Part shown: positions 42,301 through 46,444 of the stretch, in pieces | How positions within the stretch are numbered: position 1 is the first letter of the stretch | How the letters are laid out: the number at the start of each line of letters is the position of its first letter | Assembly: GCF_000699445.3 (NCBI RefSeq) | Contig: NC_067200.1 | Location: 5,968,950 to 6,032,949, forward strand | DNA: 64,000 nucleotides | Origin: Schistosoma haematobium | Taxonomy: Eukaryota; Platyhelminthes; Trematoda; Strigeidida; Schistosomatidae | Direction of reading: 5' to 3' | Notes under the pieces: model-generated | Told to the model about the DNA's origin: nothing | Seen by the model: only the letters and a program-made list of their open reading frames with translations | Databases searched by the model: none | Position numbers and translations under genes: made by a program

Positions 42301-45300
42301 TTCCGTCTCTACCATCAGCACTTCTCCTATGACTTCATCTTTATTCTCCAGGCATCACCAATAGTAATGATTCGAGGTCATATAGTTTTATTCCCGGTTA
42401 TTACCGAAACTCGTTTGTTAACTTACGTACTGGAGCTTTCATTGTTCTAACTTTTTCAGATTGGACAAATGTTTTGTTACAATAATCAAAGGTAGTAGAA
42501 GGGTTAGACGAAATGAAGTGATATCAGAAATAAATTATAATTAAGATCATGAGAATATGAAAAATGACTAAAAAGAGATGGGCATAGTTTCAAATATGAA
42601 ATAGAATAATGATAATAATGGTTTAAGGCCATGATAAAGACAAGAGGTACTTCCTTTGTACGTTATTTAATCCAGCACTACAAACGTTCTCTTACGTCAT
42701 CACTTCTGCCTGACGTTTGCGCTGATGATGTCGTTCAGAAGAACGATGAAAGATCCACGGCTAAACCATCCACTTCAGAGGACAAAACTTCACCAAAAAG
42801 TTACGTCGTTATGACTATTTCTTGTTCATATATCCTCAAGGGATTAAAACTTACAATTAAAATTTTCATATGTACATACGATTATGCAGCTTGATAATGA
42901 ATTCGTTGGAAAAAGATCCATTCACTGAATTTCGTGTTTTTTAATATACGGTGTTCCAGTCTGGTTAAATTTGATCAAACGTTATCCGTTGAAGCCGACT
43001 GGGGACAGTTCCCGTTTCTCAAGGCTCACAAATTTACCGTGTGAATGTAATCTTATGGAGACCTGCTTCGGTTTGGGCACCCGGGCAGTATCACATCACT
43101 CACACATATCAAATAATATTTATGTGGCACATATGTATTTGGTGCCTCCTTGTACCAATATCTATGTGATCAAAGAAATAAATAATTTTGTGGAGAAGCC
43201 GATACCCCGGGTCTTGACATACGGTCAGCGCACCAGGGGCAAGTATGGTCTATGCGCATACTGGTAACAAGTTTTCACCCATGCATCCTTTAGCATACAC
43301 ATACTTATATTTACCCACCTGGAAGTGTAGATGGTTACCACTTCATTTGAATGTATTCGCTTCAACTGACTATCACTTACTCATTACATGCATACCACTG
43401 GTACAAAGACTTTCGCCCTTGAACTGAATGACAGACATGTAATCATAAGCACTTTCAGGGAGGGTTTACGGTCATCTCTTCTTTTATTAGCTACCATATT
43501 TTTGATTATCTATTCGACCTGAATAATTAGGCCTCTGATTTTATTAGACATATGGGAGACATTTTTATCAGCTTACCATTTCTTGCGGTAACAGATGCTC
43601 GTACCCTTTGCATATATCTACACTCATAAACTTTACAAGCCGAAACTCATTTAATTCTGATACATAAGCATCCATATCAGACAGCCTGTAAGGTTTTAGT
43701 AAACCCCGAGATTTGAACCTGATTAGTCCGATTTACAGGAGTGAAATGGATTAGTCCAATCTCCACTGACCATTCATATTAGCTAACACGATTGCTCTCA
43801 CTACATAGTAGCACCAAGTTTAGGCTTTGAGTCGGATTTCGCTGTCATTATTATTACTTTCTCTTGTTAAATGATTACCATGTTTCACTTTAAACCGTAA
43901 CATGGTCATTATCGATCAGTGTTTTTTTCTTTTCTAGCTGACCTTTCAATTCATTTCATTTTTAGAATTGATCAGATGATCCATTATTATTATTGTTATT
44001 ACTATTGTTACACTTCATGTTGAGTGTTTTATCTATTTTCCAAGTATATTTGTGTTGCGTGTGTAGGTTATGAGTTGTTTATTGTATACATTAATTTCAA
44101 TACTGTTGAATAGATTTCCATGATCAAGAGAGAAAAAAAAACAATAGATTTTACAAATGTAATGTCATTATATACTAATTTATTTATTATTAATAAGTAC
44201 GCATTAGTGTGATTGGCTATGACCTCTAATAGTAAGTTATCGGTCGTTTAAATTGAAGTAGATGAAGCGAGACTTTTCCCTAAATGCACTGATACGGACG
44301 AGGGTGAGAAAAGTCAACTCTCCCCCTGCAAATGCTCTCACATGGCCACAGGTATACAGCCACTGTCAGGGAAGTTGTACTCATTGCCTTCTCGCGCCAC
44401 CGGTGTTATTGACGAAATCGAGAGGACGAAAATCGAATGTCCGACGCTTTAACCGGGTCAGTGGATCCACCTAGGGGAGTTGAAAAACTCTGAATTCAAA
44501 CTAATAGTGCACATGGTCTCCAGGATCATGGTCACCGGTCACCACGGGACTGCATCTCCTGACGTTGTTCCACTGCTGTGTGGATCAGACCTTTAGGTCG
44601 AAGGCTTCAGATCTGGCTCCCTAAGTAAACCACCTGCTCCGTTTTGGGCACCCGGGCAGTATCATAGCCCACACACAGACAAAGTGACTTGTATGGTGCA
44701 TATGTATTCGGGGCCTCTTTGTACTAATATTTATGTGTTCAAATAAATAACAGTTACACTGTGATATTCAGATTCATATACTAAATGAAGCAACAACAAA
44801 AAATGATCAAAAAGTGGCTAAATATAATAACATTTATTGTACATTCAAGATAATCTGAATAGTCATAGTTCCTTCATCAAAATTATCCATAAAATCTCGT
44901 GTTTCTGTTAATTTCTCATAAAAATCCAACAATCGATTTTAATCAGGTCGTATATTGTGAAACTTATGAATCGGCGAGACTATAATTTATGAACGTATCA
45001 ATCACATTAATGATAACAGGTTTTGTATTTTGGCGCGAAATTCATTTCCATCCATTTGGCTAAGTAGCGTTTTGGCATTTTAGTTGAATTCAGTTCTTGA
45101 TGAAACCTCTAAGTCTAATTCCTAACCCTAACCATTAACTGTAAGTCATAATCCTTATTCTTCACACAGGTTTATAACACTCAATTAGCCCTAGTACGTT
45201 GGTGGACGTTTTCTACGTCACTTTAGCGTCGCTTGAAAGTCGTTCATAAATTATAGTTCCAATCATTAATCTTGTCTTTGAATATCCACGTTATGTAATA

Positions 45301-45689
45301 ATCAATATTGTGTTTTTTCTATTCTGAAAATCAATTACATACAGGTTGACGCAATTGCCAATCCAGAATTGACCAAAACTACTGTCTCCAATTCTTATTG
45401 TTTAGATTTTGATACGATTGACACGAATTGGGAAACATTGAAAAATGAATATACAAGTATAAACAGTATTGATATAACCAACGCTTTGATGACATGCGGT
45501 TACGATGAAAAACAAGCGATGGATTTTATGATGAAATCGTATTCTAATAATAATGGTAATACAATTGATAGCAGTCTACTATTGGAGCATGGAGAAAATG
45601 AAGCGAACGAGCAAAAGGCTATGGTTTTCATAAATAATTTGTTTAAATTCCGTTCAACTATTCAATATCAAACTGGTCGAAACGTTTAA
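3316..45689 (+). CDS. NRDC: Nardilysin-like M16 metallopeptidase, 3' 18 exons (5' end outside window)
   Basis: Seen: 18 spliced exons (3316-3393, 8563-8686, 9864-10178, 11197-11338, 15352-15438, 16598-16638, 18713-18809, 21485-21536, 24668-24751, 25996-26062, 27882-28015, 29378-29537, 31828-31896, 34730-34873, 36059-36301, 37382-37498, 40508-40603, 45345-45689) join in one frame to give 797 residues and a stop. All introns are GT-AG. Known of the family: nardilysin and insulin-degrading enzyme are clam-shaped zinc peptidases; nardilysin cleaves before Arg at dibasic sites. The product follows human nardilysin block by block from the G-H-E-G-x-G-S motif (exon 1) to the terminal helix. The Arg and Tyr that bind substrate in the C-terminal half (LRTKETLGY, exon 15) are kept. 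The HxxEH zinc site and acidic stretch belong to exons upstream of the window. Odd: an Asn-rich insert in exon 3 and a UBA-like insert in exon 18. Insulin-degrading enzyme is the alternative, but exon 3 and exon 18 end sequences fit nardilysin better. Confidence 0.92.
3665..3925. mobile_element. SINE family 1 (Smα-like), degenerate, partly inverted
   Basis: In intron 1. Holds a family tail (gatcagtcgcttattggcat, then acaagtattataagca), then a hammerhead 3' segment in - orientation (3784-3822), then in + orientation a hammerhead region at about 3850-3900 with ggtgacgagtcccaaat and a damaged gacgga in place of GACGAAA. Not expected to cleave. Confidence 0.6.
4370..4515 (-). repeat. tRNA-like SINE, third type
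   Basis: Contains a B-box-like gggttcaaacctt and, on the - strand, an A-box-like cttaatggctaagg, as in the copies at 6610-6835 and 18380-18530. No hammerhead seen. Too degenerate to be a tRNA gene. Confidence 0.5.
4963..5003. repeat. GT-rich microsatellite
   Basis: Imperfect TG/TGCG repeat running into tatata, within intron 1. Confidence 0.7.
5395..5690 (-). mobile_element. SINE family 1 (Smα-like) with tRNA-like head and hammerhead
   Basis: On the - strand: an A-box TAGCCGAGCGG (5544-5534) and a perfect B-box GGTTCGAGTCC (5500-5490) form a tRNA-like head. It is followed by a type I hammerhead (about 5465-5411) with core CTGACGAG, GAAAC and a GTC cleavage triplet. Helix I (ATCCAG) has one mismatch and helix II one. 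The right side (5590-5690) holds the family tail, cagtctgttattggcat. Known: Smα SINEs of schistosomes carry such ribozymes. This copy is in intron 1. Confidence 0.82.
6610..6835 (-). repeat. tRNA-like SINE, third type
   Basis: On the - strand an A-box-like gactcagtggttaaga and a B-box-like gggttcgaagccc, followed by a sequence (attatattttggtacaatat) that recurs at 24930. No hammerhead core found. Confidence 0.55.
7910..8125 (+). repeat. SINE family 2, degraded copy
   Basis: Weak match to family 2: taggtggtctaagtattaag for the head and gattcgatc for the B-box, and a tail like ttaataatcttcacaaa. The hammerhead is not recognisable. Confidence 0.35.
8190..8510. mobile_element. SINE family 1, degenerate, head-to-head halves
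   Basis: A - strand hammerhead remnant (8355-8390) is followed by a + strand body with aagtccgaatcccgaggtg and a hammerhead at about 8430-8475 in which CTGATGAG has become ccgatata while gacgaaac is kept; the cleavage triplet is GTT. Sits 50 bp before NRDC exon 2. Confidence 0.55.
8563..8686 (+). CDS. NRDC: NRDC exon 2 of window
   Basis: Acceptor tttttttatag, donor gtaagt, phases 2 to 0. Encodes the Glu completing LLKKE, then [14 protein letters not shown] and the strand [18 protein letters not shown]. It aligns with the nardilysin segment of similar pattern (FSISITLTDEG in human). The preceding intron is 5.2 kb and carries three SINE-like copies. Confidence 0.9.
8821..9324 (-). mobile_element. 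W element, full-length copy 2 with target duplication
   Basis: 504 bp with AAATA-type 3' tail at the left and the common 5' end AAATGCCCTGG at the right. Exact 14-bp target-site duplications gctgtacaaaaggt at 8807-8820 and 9325-9338. A 91-codon frame ([12 protein letters not shown]...) is shared with other copies but has no known domain. In the intron between exons 2 and 3. Confidence 0.85.
9864..10178 (+). CDS. NRDC: NRDC exon 3 of window (with Asn-rich insert)
   Basis: 105 codons, phase 0 at both ends. Begins [17 protein letters not shown] and ends [16 protein letters not shown]. The block [20 protein letters not shown] matches the nardilysin helix that reads IRKIEDNEFHYQEQTDPVEY in human. 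Between them is a stretch of about 35 residues with a run of five Asn encoded by AAT repeats and several His, which has no counterpart in the human protein and probably forms a surface loop. Confidence 0.9.
11197..11338 (+). CDS. NRDC: NRDC exon 4 of window
   Basis: Acceptor taatttcag, donor gtatgt, phase 0 to 1. Encodes [20 protein letters not shown] followed by an acidic stretch and [11 protein letters not shown]. Joined directly to exon 3 it gives the same spacing as human nardilysin (KPEVIGEALNQLVPQKANLV), so no exon is missing between 10179 and 11196. Confidence 0.9.
11745..11935 (-). mobile_element. SINE family 2, degenerate copy
   Basis: On the - strand a tRNA-like head with a degraded B-box is followed by a hammerhead remnant (about 11850-11795) with a GTC triplet but CAGAAGAG for the core and caaag for GAAAC. 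Inactive by inspection. Confidence 0.6.
12145..14745 (-). pseudogene. RTE-like LINE, broken endonuclease/reverse transcriptase
   Basis: Reading right to left: endonuclease fragments (14736-14539 with GISETHW; 14525-14265 with [19 protein letters not shown] and LNAKVG), then reverse transcriptase (14185-13226, with [18 protein letters not shown]), a further block (13171-12701 with [10 protein letters not shown]), and the C-terminal domain (12767-12153). Broken by frameshifts, a stop (NE-stop before AFGS, where intact relatives have KAFDS), loss of the end of the endonuclease, and FADE instead of FADD at the active site. The 3' end is a GTAA-type repeat. Fills intron 4. RTE assignment is from recall of the protein type. 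Confidence 0.85.
15085..15225 (+). repeat. LTR-like fragment
   Basis: Matches 46640-46780 and 49290-49412: ttttctgtacaaaa, an aataaa polyadenylation-type hexamer, cttctctt...gttcaagt-like spacing and a final ggaagatagttta. Only the R/U5-like part is recognisable. Confidence 0.5.
15352..15438 (+). CDS. NRDC: NRDC exon 5 of window
   Basis: Acceptor aaaaatag, donor gtacgt, phase 1 to 1. Encodes [20 protein letters not shown] and then HLPYENKFL. The motif LHLPxENK is shared with nardilysin (LHLPAENKYIATDF in human). The preceding intron holds the 2.6-kb RTE-like element. Confidence 0.9.
15515..15600 (-). repeat. SINE family 1 hammerhead fragment
   Basis: About 80 bp after exon 5. On the - strand: cagctgatgaataccaaata and ggatgaaatac, i.e. 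the core CTGATGA is kept but the closing pair of helix II and the cleavage triplet are lost. Confidence 0.5.
15862..16070 (+). mobile_element. SINE family 2 with near-complete hammerhead
   Basis: tRNA-like head (A-box-like tttagtggtctagagg), then a hammerhead: helix I gcactt/cagtgc, core CTGAGGA (15934-15940), helix II with a catacta loop, and GTC (15965-15967). The second core strand reads GACA instead of GAAA, which should abolish cleavage. The tail ends ctacaatctccacac. Confidence 0.7.
16598..16638 (+). CDS. NRDC: NRDC exon 6 of window (41 bp)
   Basis: Very short exon of 41 bp: acceptor ccactttag, donor gttagt, phase 1 to 0. Encodes [14 protein letters not shown], completing the ENKFLTTDF motif across the junction. 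Its size is unusual, but both flanking junctions and the family alignment require it. Confidence 0.85.
16740..16990. mobile_element. SINE family 1 with inverted tRNA-like head
   Basis: The tRNA-like head (16741-16802) lies in - orientation, directly joined to a + orientation body from 16803 with a hammerhead at 16846-16895: core CTGATGTG (A9 replaced by T), GAAAC (16874-16878), GTC (16883-16885). In the 5.4-kb copy both parts have the same orientation. Confidence 0.65.
18380..18535 (-). repeat. tRNA-like SINE, third type
   Basis: B-box-like ggggttcgaaccc followed, as in the 4.4- and 6.7-kb copies, by ttagtgactaaaaa and gccttatccactga. No hammerhead. Confidence 0.55.
18713..18809 (+). CDS. 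NRDC: NRDC exon 7 of window
   Basis: Acceptor atatattcag, donor gtaatt, phase 0 to 1. Encodes [20 protein letters not shown] and then [25 protein letters not shown] matches LWYKKDNKFKIPK of human nardilysin. Confidence 0.9.
19662..20130. mobile_element. Rearranged LTR-retrotransposon remnant
   Basis: Starts with the reverse complement of the end of the 51.8-kb solo LTR (tgtggtgtatgctacttatg), runs through about 180 bp of GC-richer unknown sequence, then continues at 19978 with the LTR beginning in + orientation (tgttgtgaacaataacac). So two LTR ends face each other. No coding domain found. Confidence 0.55.
20985..21165 (-). mobile_element. SINE family 2, degenerate hammerhead
   Basis: On the - strand a perfect B-box GGTTCGATTCC (within 21078-21064) and an A-box-like agctcaatggtcaag. 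The hammerhead segment reads tcgctaacg where the core should be. About 75 bp from a + copy, head to head. Confidence 0.65.
21240..21450 (+). mobile_element. SINE family 2, partial hammerhead
   Basis: Core CTGAGGAG intact at 21327-21334 and GAAA at 21349-21352, but helix II is unpaired next to the core and the cleavage triplet is ATT. It ends ~35 bp before exon 8, so the acceptor region of this exon borders SINE sequence. Confidence 0.6.
21485..21536 (+). CDS. NRDC: NRDC exon 8 of window (52 bp)
   Basis: Acceptor cttttcacag, donor gtaagt, phase 1 to 2. Encodes [18 protein letters not shown], matching the AYIRFHLISPLIQKS strand-helix of human nardilysin. The exon lies about 35 bp downstream of a head-to-head SINE family 2 pair. 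Confidence 0.88.
22105..22185 (-). mobile_element. 3' end fragment of TGAC-tailed element
   Basis: On the - strand it reads catatatgtacctggtccta, then gttgtagctgactgattgac: the same terminus as at 27.7, 32.1 and 56.3 kb. Confidence 0.6.
24235..24435 (+). repeat. Unclassified repeat, left copy beside exon 9
   Basis: About 200 bp in direct orientation with 25130-25330, sharing tttgtaacttgtacagcgaa, aatgtgttaaaacaa and gaacaggta. No coding content. Confidence 0.7.
24668..24751 (+). CDS. NRDC: NRDC exon 9 of window
   Basis: Acceptor tttttacag, donor gtaagt, phase 2 to 2. Encodes [20 protein letters not shown] and then EAGEADL, matching VNILTHNLAEPAYEADVA of nardilysin. Direct copies of an unclassified repeat lie on both sides (about 24.24-24.43 and 25.13-25.33 kb). 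Confidence 0.9.
25015..25095 (+). mobile_element. Internal fragment of TGAC-tailed element
   Basis: Matches 55985-56065 (tctgagccatgttggnagat, then ggttggggnccgcgtgac). It directly precedes the right copy of the exon-9 flanking repeat. Confidence 0.6.
25130..25330 (+). repeat. Unclassified repeat, right copy beside exon 9
   Basis: Direct copy of 24235-24435; see that entry. Confidence 0.7.
25535..25670 (-). mobile_element. SINE family 1, degenerate copy
   Basis: On the - strand a tRNA-like head (gtagtttagtggataatgc), a B-box-like gggttcgaagc... remnant and then tctgatgagccccatatggg followed by acagaat in place of acgaaac. The core second strand is lost. Confidence 0.6.
25996..26062 (+). CDS. 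NRDC: NRDC exon 10 of window
   Basis: Acceptor gtttcgtag, donor gtaagt, phase 2 to 0. Encodes [20 protein letters not shown] and then KLF. The [13 protein letters not shown] motif matches GLIIRVKGFNHKL of human nardilysin and is characteristic of M16A enzymes. Confidence 0.9.
26125..26290. repeat. SINE family 2, degenerate and inverted halves
   Basis: A - strand tail segment (aaaaacctaggaatcgttgg) runs into a + strand body (cgtgggtacacactgatatg, gttccatactagatcatac). About 70 bp after exon 10. Confidence 0.45.
26685..26840 (+). repeat. Unclassified repeat shared with 41.5 and 54.3 kb
   Basis: Begins gtagctgccagcttgacaat and continues with a pattern (tgatgactcaatctacc) shared with 41477-41640 and 54238-54430. 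Could be a LINE 3' part; no coding domain seen. Confidence 0.4.
27150..27360 (+). repeat. Unclassified repeat, also at 38.7 and 39.3 kb
   Basis: Shares cataaaatagaaaataacat, gtggctgtgaatg and aaagtttataataagaggaa with 38730-38950 and a more diverged copy at 39310-39480. Directly followed by a TGAC-tailed element end. Confidence 0.55.
27360..27695 (+). mobile_element. 3' end of TGAC-tailed non-LTR element
   Basis: Starts with the end of a coding sequence ([20 protein letters not shown] then a 3' UTR) and ends in ttactgactgactgactgaa. The WLET-x-x-DMAQNR peptide is also the C-terminus of the LINE at 50.6 kb, so the families are related. In intron 10. Confidence 0.7.
27882..28015 (+). CDS. NRDC: NRDC exon 11 of window
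   Basis: Acceptor aaaaatag, donor gtaagt, phase 0 to 2. Encodes [20 protein letters not shown] followed by [20 protein letters not shown] and NVLNT. It aligns with the helical FTMITEQLKKTYFNILIKPE segment of human nardilysin. Confidence 0.9.
29378..29537 (+). CDS. NRDC: NRDC exon 12 of window
   Basis: Acceptor acttcacag, donor gtgagt, phase 2 to 0. Encodes [20 protein letters not shown], then [20 protein letters not shown] and [13 protein letters not shown]. The closing strand plus YGNIT corresponds to VEGLVQGNVTSTE of human nardilysin and IEALLHGNIT of insulin-degrading enzyme. Confidence 0.92.
29635..29995 (+). repeat. Unclassified repeat, copy 2
   Basis: Shares blocks with 2040-2450. About 100 bp after exon 12. 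Confidence 0.45.
31500..31580 (+). ncRNA. Hammerhead ribozyme motif (SINE family 1 fragment), best preserved
   Basis: Type I layout: helix I ATCCAG (31514-31519) with CTGGAT (31553-31558), six of six pairs; core CTGATGAG (31520-31527); helix II GTTC/GAAC (31527-31530 with 31537-31540); GAAAC (31541-31545); cleavage triplet ATC (31550-31552), an allowed NUH. Helix III is short, with a C-A mismatch after the A-T pair. No tRNA-like head is attached. Activity is an inference. In intron 12, ~250 bp before exon 13. Confidence 0.7.
31828..31896 (+). CDS. NRDC: NRDC exon 13 of window
   Basis: 23 codons, phase 0 at both ends; acceptor tatctgtag, donor gtaagt. Encodes [20 protein letters not shown] and RKL. 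Spliced between exons 12 and 14 it restores human spacing (SMDFLKYVVDKLNFKPL), which is the main reason for choosing this acceptor rather than the closer ttatacag. Confidence 0.85.
31918..32830 (-). pseudogene. RTE-like LINE, degraded C-terminal fragment
   Basis: On the - strand, frames 32820-32521 ([20 protein letters not shown], then [20 protein letters not shown]) and 32301-32150 (the [10 protein letters not shown] region is lost; [17 protein letters not shown] kept) match the C-terminal domain of the 12- and 60-kb copies. Many frameshifts. In intron 13. Confidence 0.8.
31956..32139 (+). mobile_element. TGAC-tailed element fragment nested in the RTE copy
   Basis: Ends ttgtagctgactgactgact and is flanked by exact 12-bp duplications tgtggagaatag (31944-31955 and 32140-32151). 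It interrupts the 3' end of the degraded RTE-like element beginning at 31918. Confidence 0.8.
34730..34873 (+). CDS. NRDC: NRDC exon 14 of window
   Basis: 48 codons, phase 0 to 0; acceptor tctgtttag, donor gtaagt. Encodes [20 protein letters not shown], then [20 protein letters not shown] and QCYNKLLA. It corresponds to the nardilysin LPSGHHLCKVKALN strand and the VTVYYQSG strand that follows. Confidence 0.9.
34985..35240. mobile_element. SINE family 2 with inverted head
   Basis: tRNA-like head in - orientation (35005-35075, cctctagaccattgagccgg) joined to a + orientation hammerhead: core CTGCGTAG (damaged) at 35119-35126, a perfect helix II GTCC/GGAC, GAAAC at 35141-35145, and GTC at 35150-35152. 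Tail ctacactctccacaccc. Confidence 0.7.
36059..36301 (+). CDS. NRDC: NRDC exon 15 of window (substrate-binding Arg/Tyr motif)
   Basis: 81 codons, phase 0; acceptor atttttcag, donor gtaagt. Starts [20 protein letters not shown]. The Arg at exon residue 12 and Tyr at 19 match Arg824 and Tyr831 of insulin-degrading enzyme, which position substrate from the C-terminal half. The rest (GISLVAYSP and two amphipathic helices) fits the fourth M16 domain. It suggests an active rather than a degenerate C-terminal half. Confidence 0.93.
36644..36736. repeat. Perfect palindrome, 43-bp arms, 7-nt loop
   Basis: Arms 36644-36686 and 36694-36736 are exact reverse complements around tcatttt. A 13-bp direct repeat caatccacatttt (36605-36617 and 36734-36746) brackets the left arm and overlaps the right arm end. 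In intron 15. Could be a real fold-back or an assembly artefact. Confidence 0.9.
36865..37090 (+). repeat. SINE family 2, degraded copy
   Basis: Recognised from tgtggatgtctactgctaaa, gaatcccattctacg and a tail ataatcttcaaaaattc. Hammerhead core lost. Confidence 0.4.
37382..37498 (+). CDS. NRDC: NRDC exon 16 of window
   Basis: 39 codons, phase 0; acceptor tttctatag, donor gtaggt. Encodes [20 protein letters not shown], then [19 protein letters not shown]. Matches VTALIKLKECEDTHLGEEVDRNWNE of the human protein in spacing and in the RNW tripeptide. Confidence 0.92.
37525..38232 (-). pseudogene. AAATA-tailed LINE, reverse transcriptase C-terminal part
   Basis: A frame running leftwards from 38230 reads [20 protein letters not shown], then [37 protein letters not shown] and [13 protein letters not shown] [16 protein letters not shown]. 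It is the domain after the polymerase site; FADD is not present. The frame runs straight into the 3' tail (CTNIYVFK from tgtaccaatatttacgtg), so the last coding part and 3' UTR are deleted. In intron 16, immediately after exon 16. Confidence 0.8.
38690..39580 (+). repeat. Two tandem copies of an unclassified repeat
   Basis: Copies at about 38690-39050 and 39260-39570 share aatatatgtaataatagtcc ataaat-type ends and the interior also seen at 27.15-27.36 kb. No coding content. Intron 16. Confidence 0.55.
39720..39770 (+). mobile_element. Terminal fragment of TGAC-tailed element
   Basis: ggtcctacattgtagctgac followed by tgattgactcactga; only the terminus remains. Confidence 0.5.
39995..40013. 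repeat. CA microsatellite
   Basis: Short run of CA (about eight units) after tgt. Confidence 0.6.
40145..40425 (+). repeat. SINE family 2, degraded copy
   Basis: tactaggatgaatcagttgt ccagtgcttc corresponds to the hammerhead 3' side; core is CCGGAGTC. About 80 bp before exon 17. Confidence 0.45.
40508..40603 (+). CDS. NRDC: NRDC exon 17 of window
   Basis: 32 codons, phase 0; acceptor ttatttag, donor gtaagt. Encodes [20 protein letters not shown], then [12 protein letters not shown], matching the LVNWFKAHRG...KMLSVHVV helix-strand. A MITE-like copy begins 42 bp after the donor. Confidence 0.9.
40646..40918 (+). mobile_element. MITE-like element, copy 1 (just inside intron 17)
   Basis: 273 bp. 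The right end CGTCCATAAATTATAGT plus ctcgcc is the inverted complement of the left end of copy 2; its own left end (ggtgagattttaatttatgg) is diverged. Interior holds two TTAGGG units. It starts 42 bp after the exon 17 donor. Confidence 0.75.
41477..41645 (+). repeat. Unclassified repeat shared with 26.7 and 54.3 kb
   Basis: Shares gtagctgct, aggcttacatat and tgacccaatt with 54238-54320. Confidence 0.4.
41650..43020. other. Intron 17 interior, unclassified
   Basis: AT-rich with some pyrimidine-rich tracts. The 87-codon frame at 42631-42894 has no recognisable domain and lacks splice support. Nothing else seen. Confidence 0.35.
43032..43187 (+). mobile_element. W element, 3' part
   Basis: gcttcggtttgggcacccgg, then tggtgcctccttgtaccaat and an aaataaataa tail. 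5'-truncated. Confidence 0.7.
44282..44755 (+). mobile_element. W element, diverged full-length copy
   Basis: Begins aaatgcactgatacgg at the same 5' point as other copies and ends atgtgttcaaataaataa. About 590 bp before exon 18. Confidence 0.75.
44979..45257 (-). mobile_element. MITE-like element, copy 2 (just before exon 18)
   Basis: 279 bp with perfect 17-bp terminal inverted repeats ACTATAATTTATGAACG (44979-44995) and its complement (45241-45257). Its interior is the reverse complement of copy 1 over nearly the whole length (shared aggattatgacttac-like, cctaaccctaacc, aaaatgccaaaacgct). Ends 87 bp before the exon 18 acceptor. Confidence 0.82.
45345..45689 (+). CDS. NRDC: NRDC terminal exon 18 with UBA-like insert and stop
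   Basis: 114 codons plus TAA; acceptor catacag. Exon residues 1-5 finish the preceding strand and residues 94-110 ([17 protein letters not shown]) match the last nardilysin helix (ITDIRAFTTTLNLLPYH). Residues 40-83 between them look like a ubiquitin-associated fold: [15 protein letters not shown] carries the LM-x-x-G-F/Y loop, followed by a second helix and an N-N-x-G-N...LLLEH third helix. The insert is longer than the human loop at this place. The UBA reading is inference; the exon itself is well supported. Confidence 0.9.
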   Translation, partial: VDAIANPELTKTTVSNSYCLDFDTIDTNWETLKNEYTSINSIDITNALMTCGYDEKQAMDFMMKSYSNNNGNTIDSSLLLEHGENEANEQKAMVFINNLFKFRSTIQYQTGRNV

Positions 45690-46130
45690 CAATAATTGTT
45701 GTCATTGTAGTATTCTTTCTCCAAAAAAAAGAGAACAAACTTTGACTTAAAATGGTGTAATGTATAACATTTTCTTCATATTTGAGAAACGTACATTATT
45801 AGCATAATCCATTTTCTTTGCTTTATCAACATGGTGATAATTCACGCTTCCTACGTCTACATGATGTGATTACAATTAACTTGGTATTTATGTATCTGTG
45901 TGTTAGGGGCGCCAGGGTGATTAATTCGAATTTCGCTATATTTAATAGGCTTGTATTGGTAGTTGTTTCTTTCATTCCTTATCTTTGTACTAAACCTATT
46001 TGTTGTTCTCGTTTTTTCGTTTATATTTGTACATATGTTCATGTGTACTACTGTACCGTTGATGAATATATAAATTCGATAGGCAAATATATGCATACAT
46101 TTGACAATAAATGATAGTTTTTCTTTCTTT
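45690..46130 (+). other. Probable NRDC 3' UTR
   Basis: AT-rich stretch between the stop codon and the candidate polyadenylation signal. Short ORFs on both strands here have no recognisable content. The interval to 48450 separates the two convergent genes. Confidence 0.5.
46106..46111 (+). terminator. Candidate polyadenylation signal of NRDC
   Basis: AATAAA 417 bp after the stop codon, followed by a T-rich tgatagtttttctttc downstream element. It is the first canonical hexamer found after the stop that has such a context. Confidence 0.55.
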
Positions 46131-46387
46131 CTGGATATCGGTTGTTATATTTTTCTAGAATGAAGAAACGACCTTTTTTGTCAATGAGGTGATTTGATAT
46201 AGGATCATTAGACTTGTATACTAGAAATTAGACTGGTCACTAACTCGATCGATAATCCAGATAGTACGTCACGATACTAGACCAATGTCATACGCAGATT
46301 TAGTTCTAAACTACCCAGCTTACGACTAAGAATAAAATATAAGCAAAAACAAAAAAAATAAGCAGCCAAGACAGTGAACTCTCAGTG

Positions 46388-46420
46388 GAATCGCCTAGAC
46401 TATAATTTGTGGACGAACCA
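46388..46420. repeat. MITE terminal fragment
   Basis: agactataatttgtggacga resembles the terminal repeat of the MITE-like element; only one end seen. Confidence 0.45.
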
Positions 46421-46444
46421 ATGAAATCAAAAACAGTAAGTCTT

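Noticed and set aside
42631..42894. 87-codon + frame in intron 17 as a nested gene
   Set aside because: No recognisable domain, no initiation context and no splice signals to support it.
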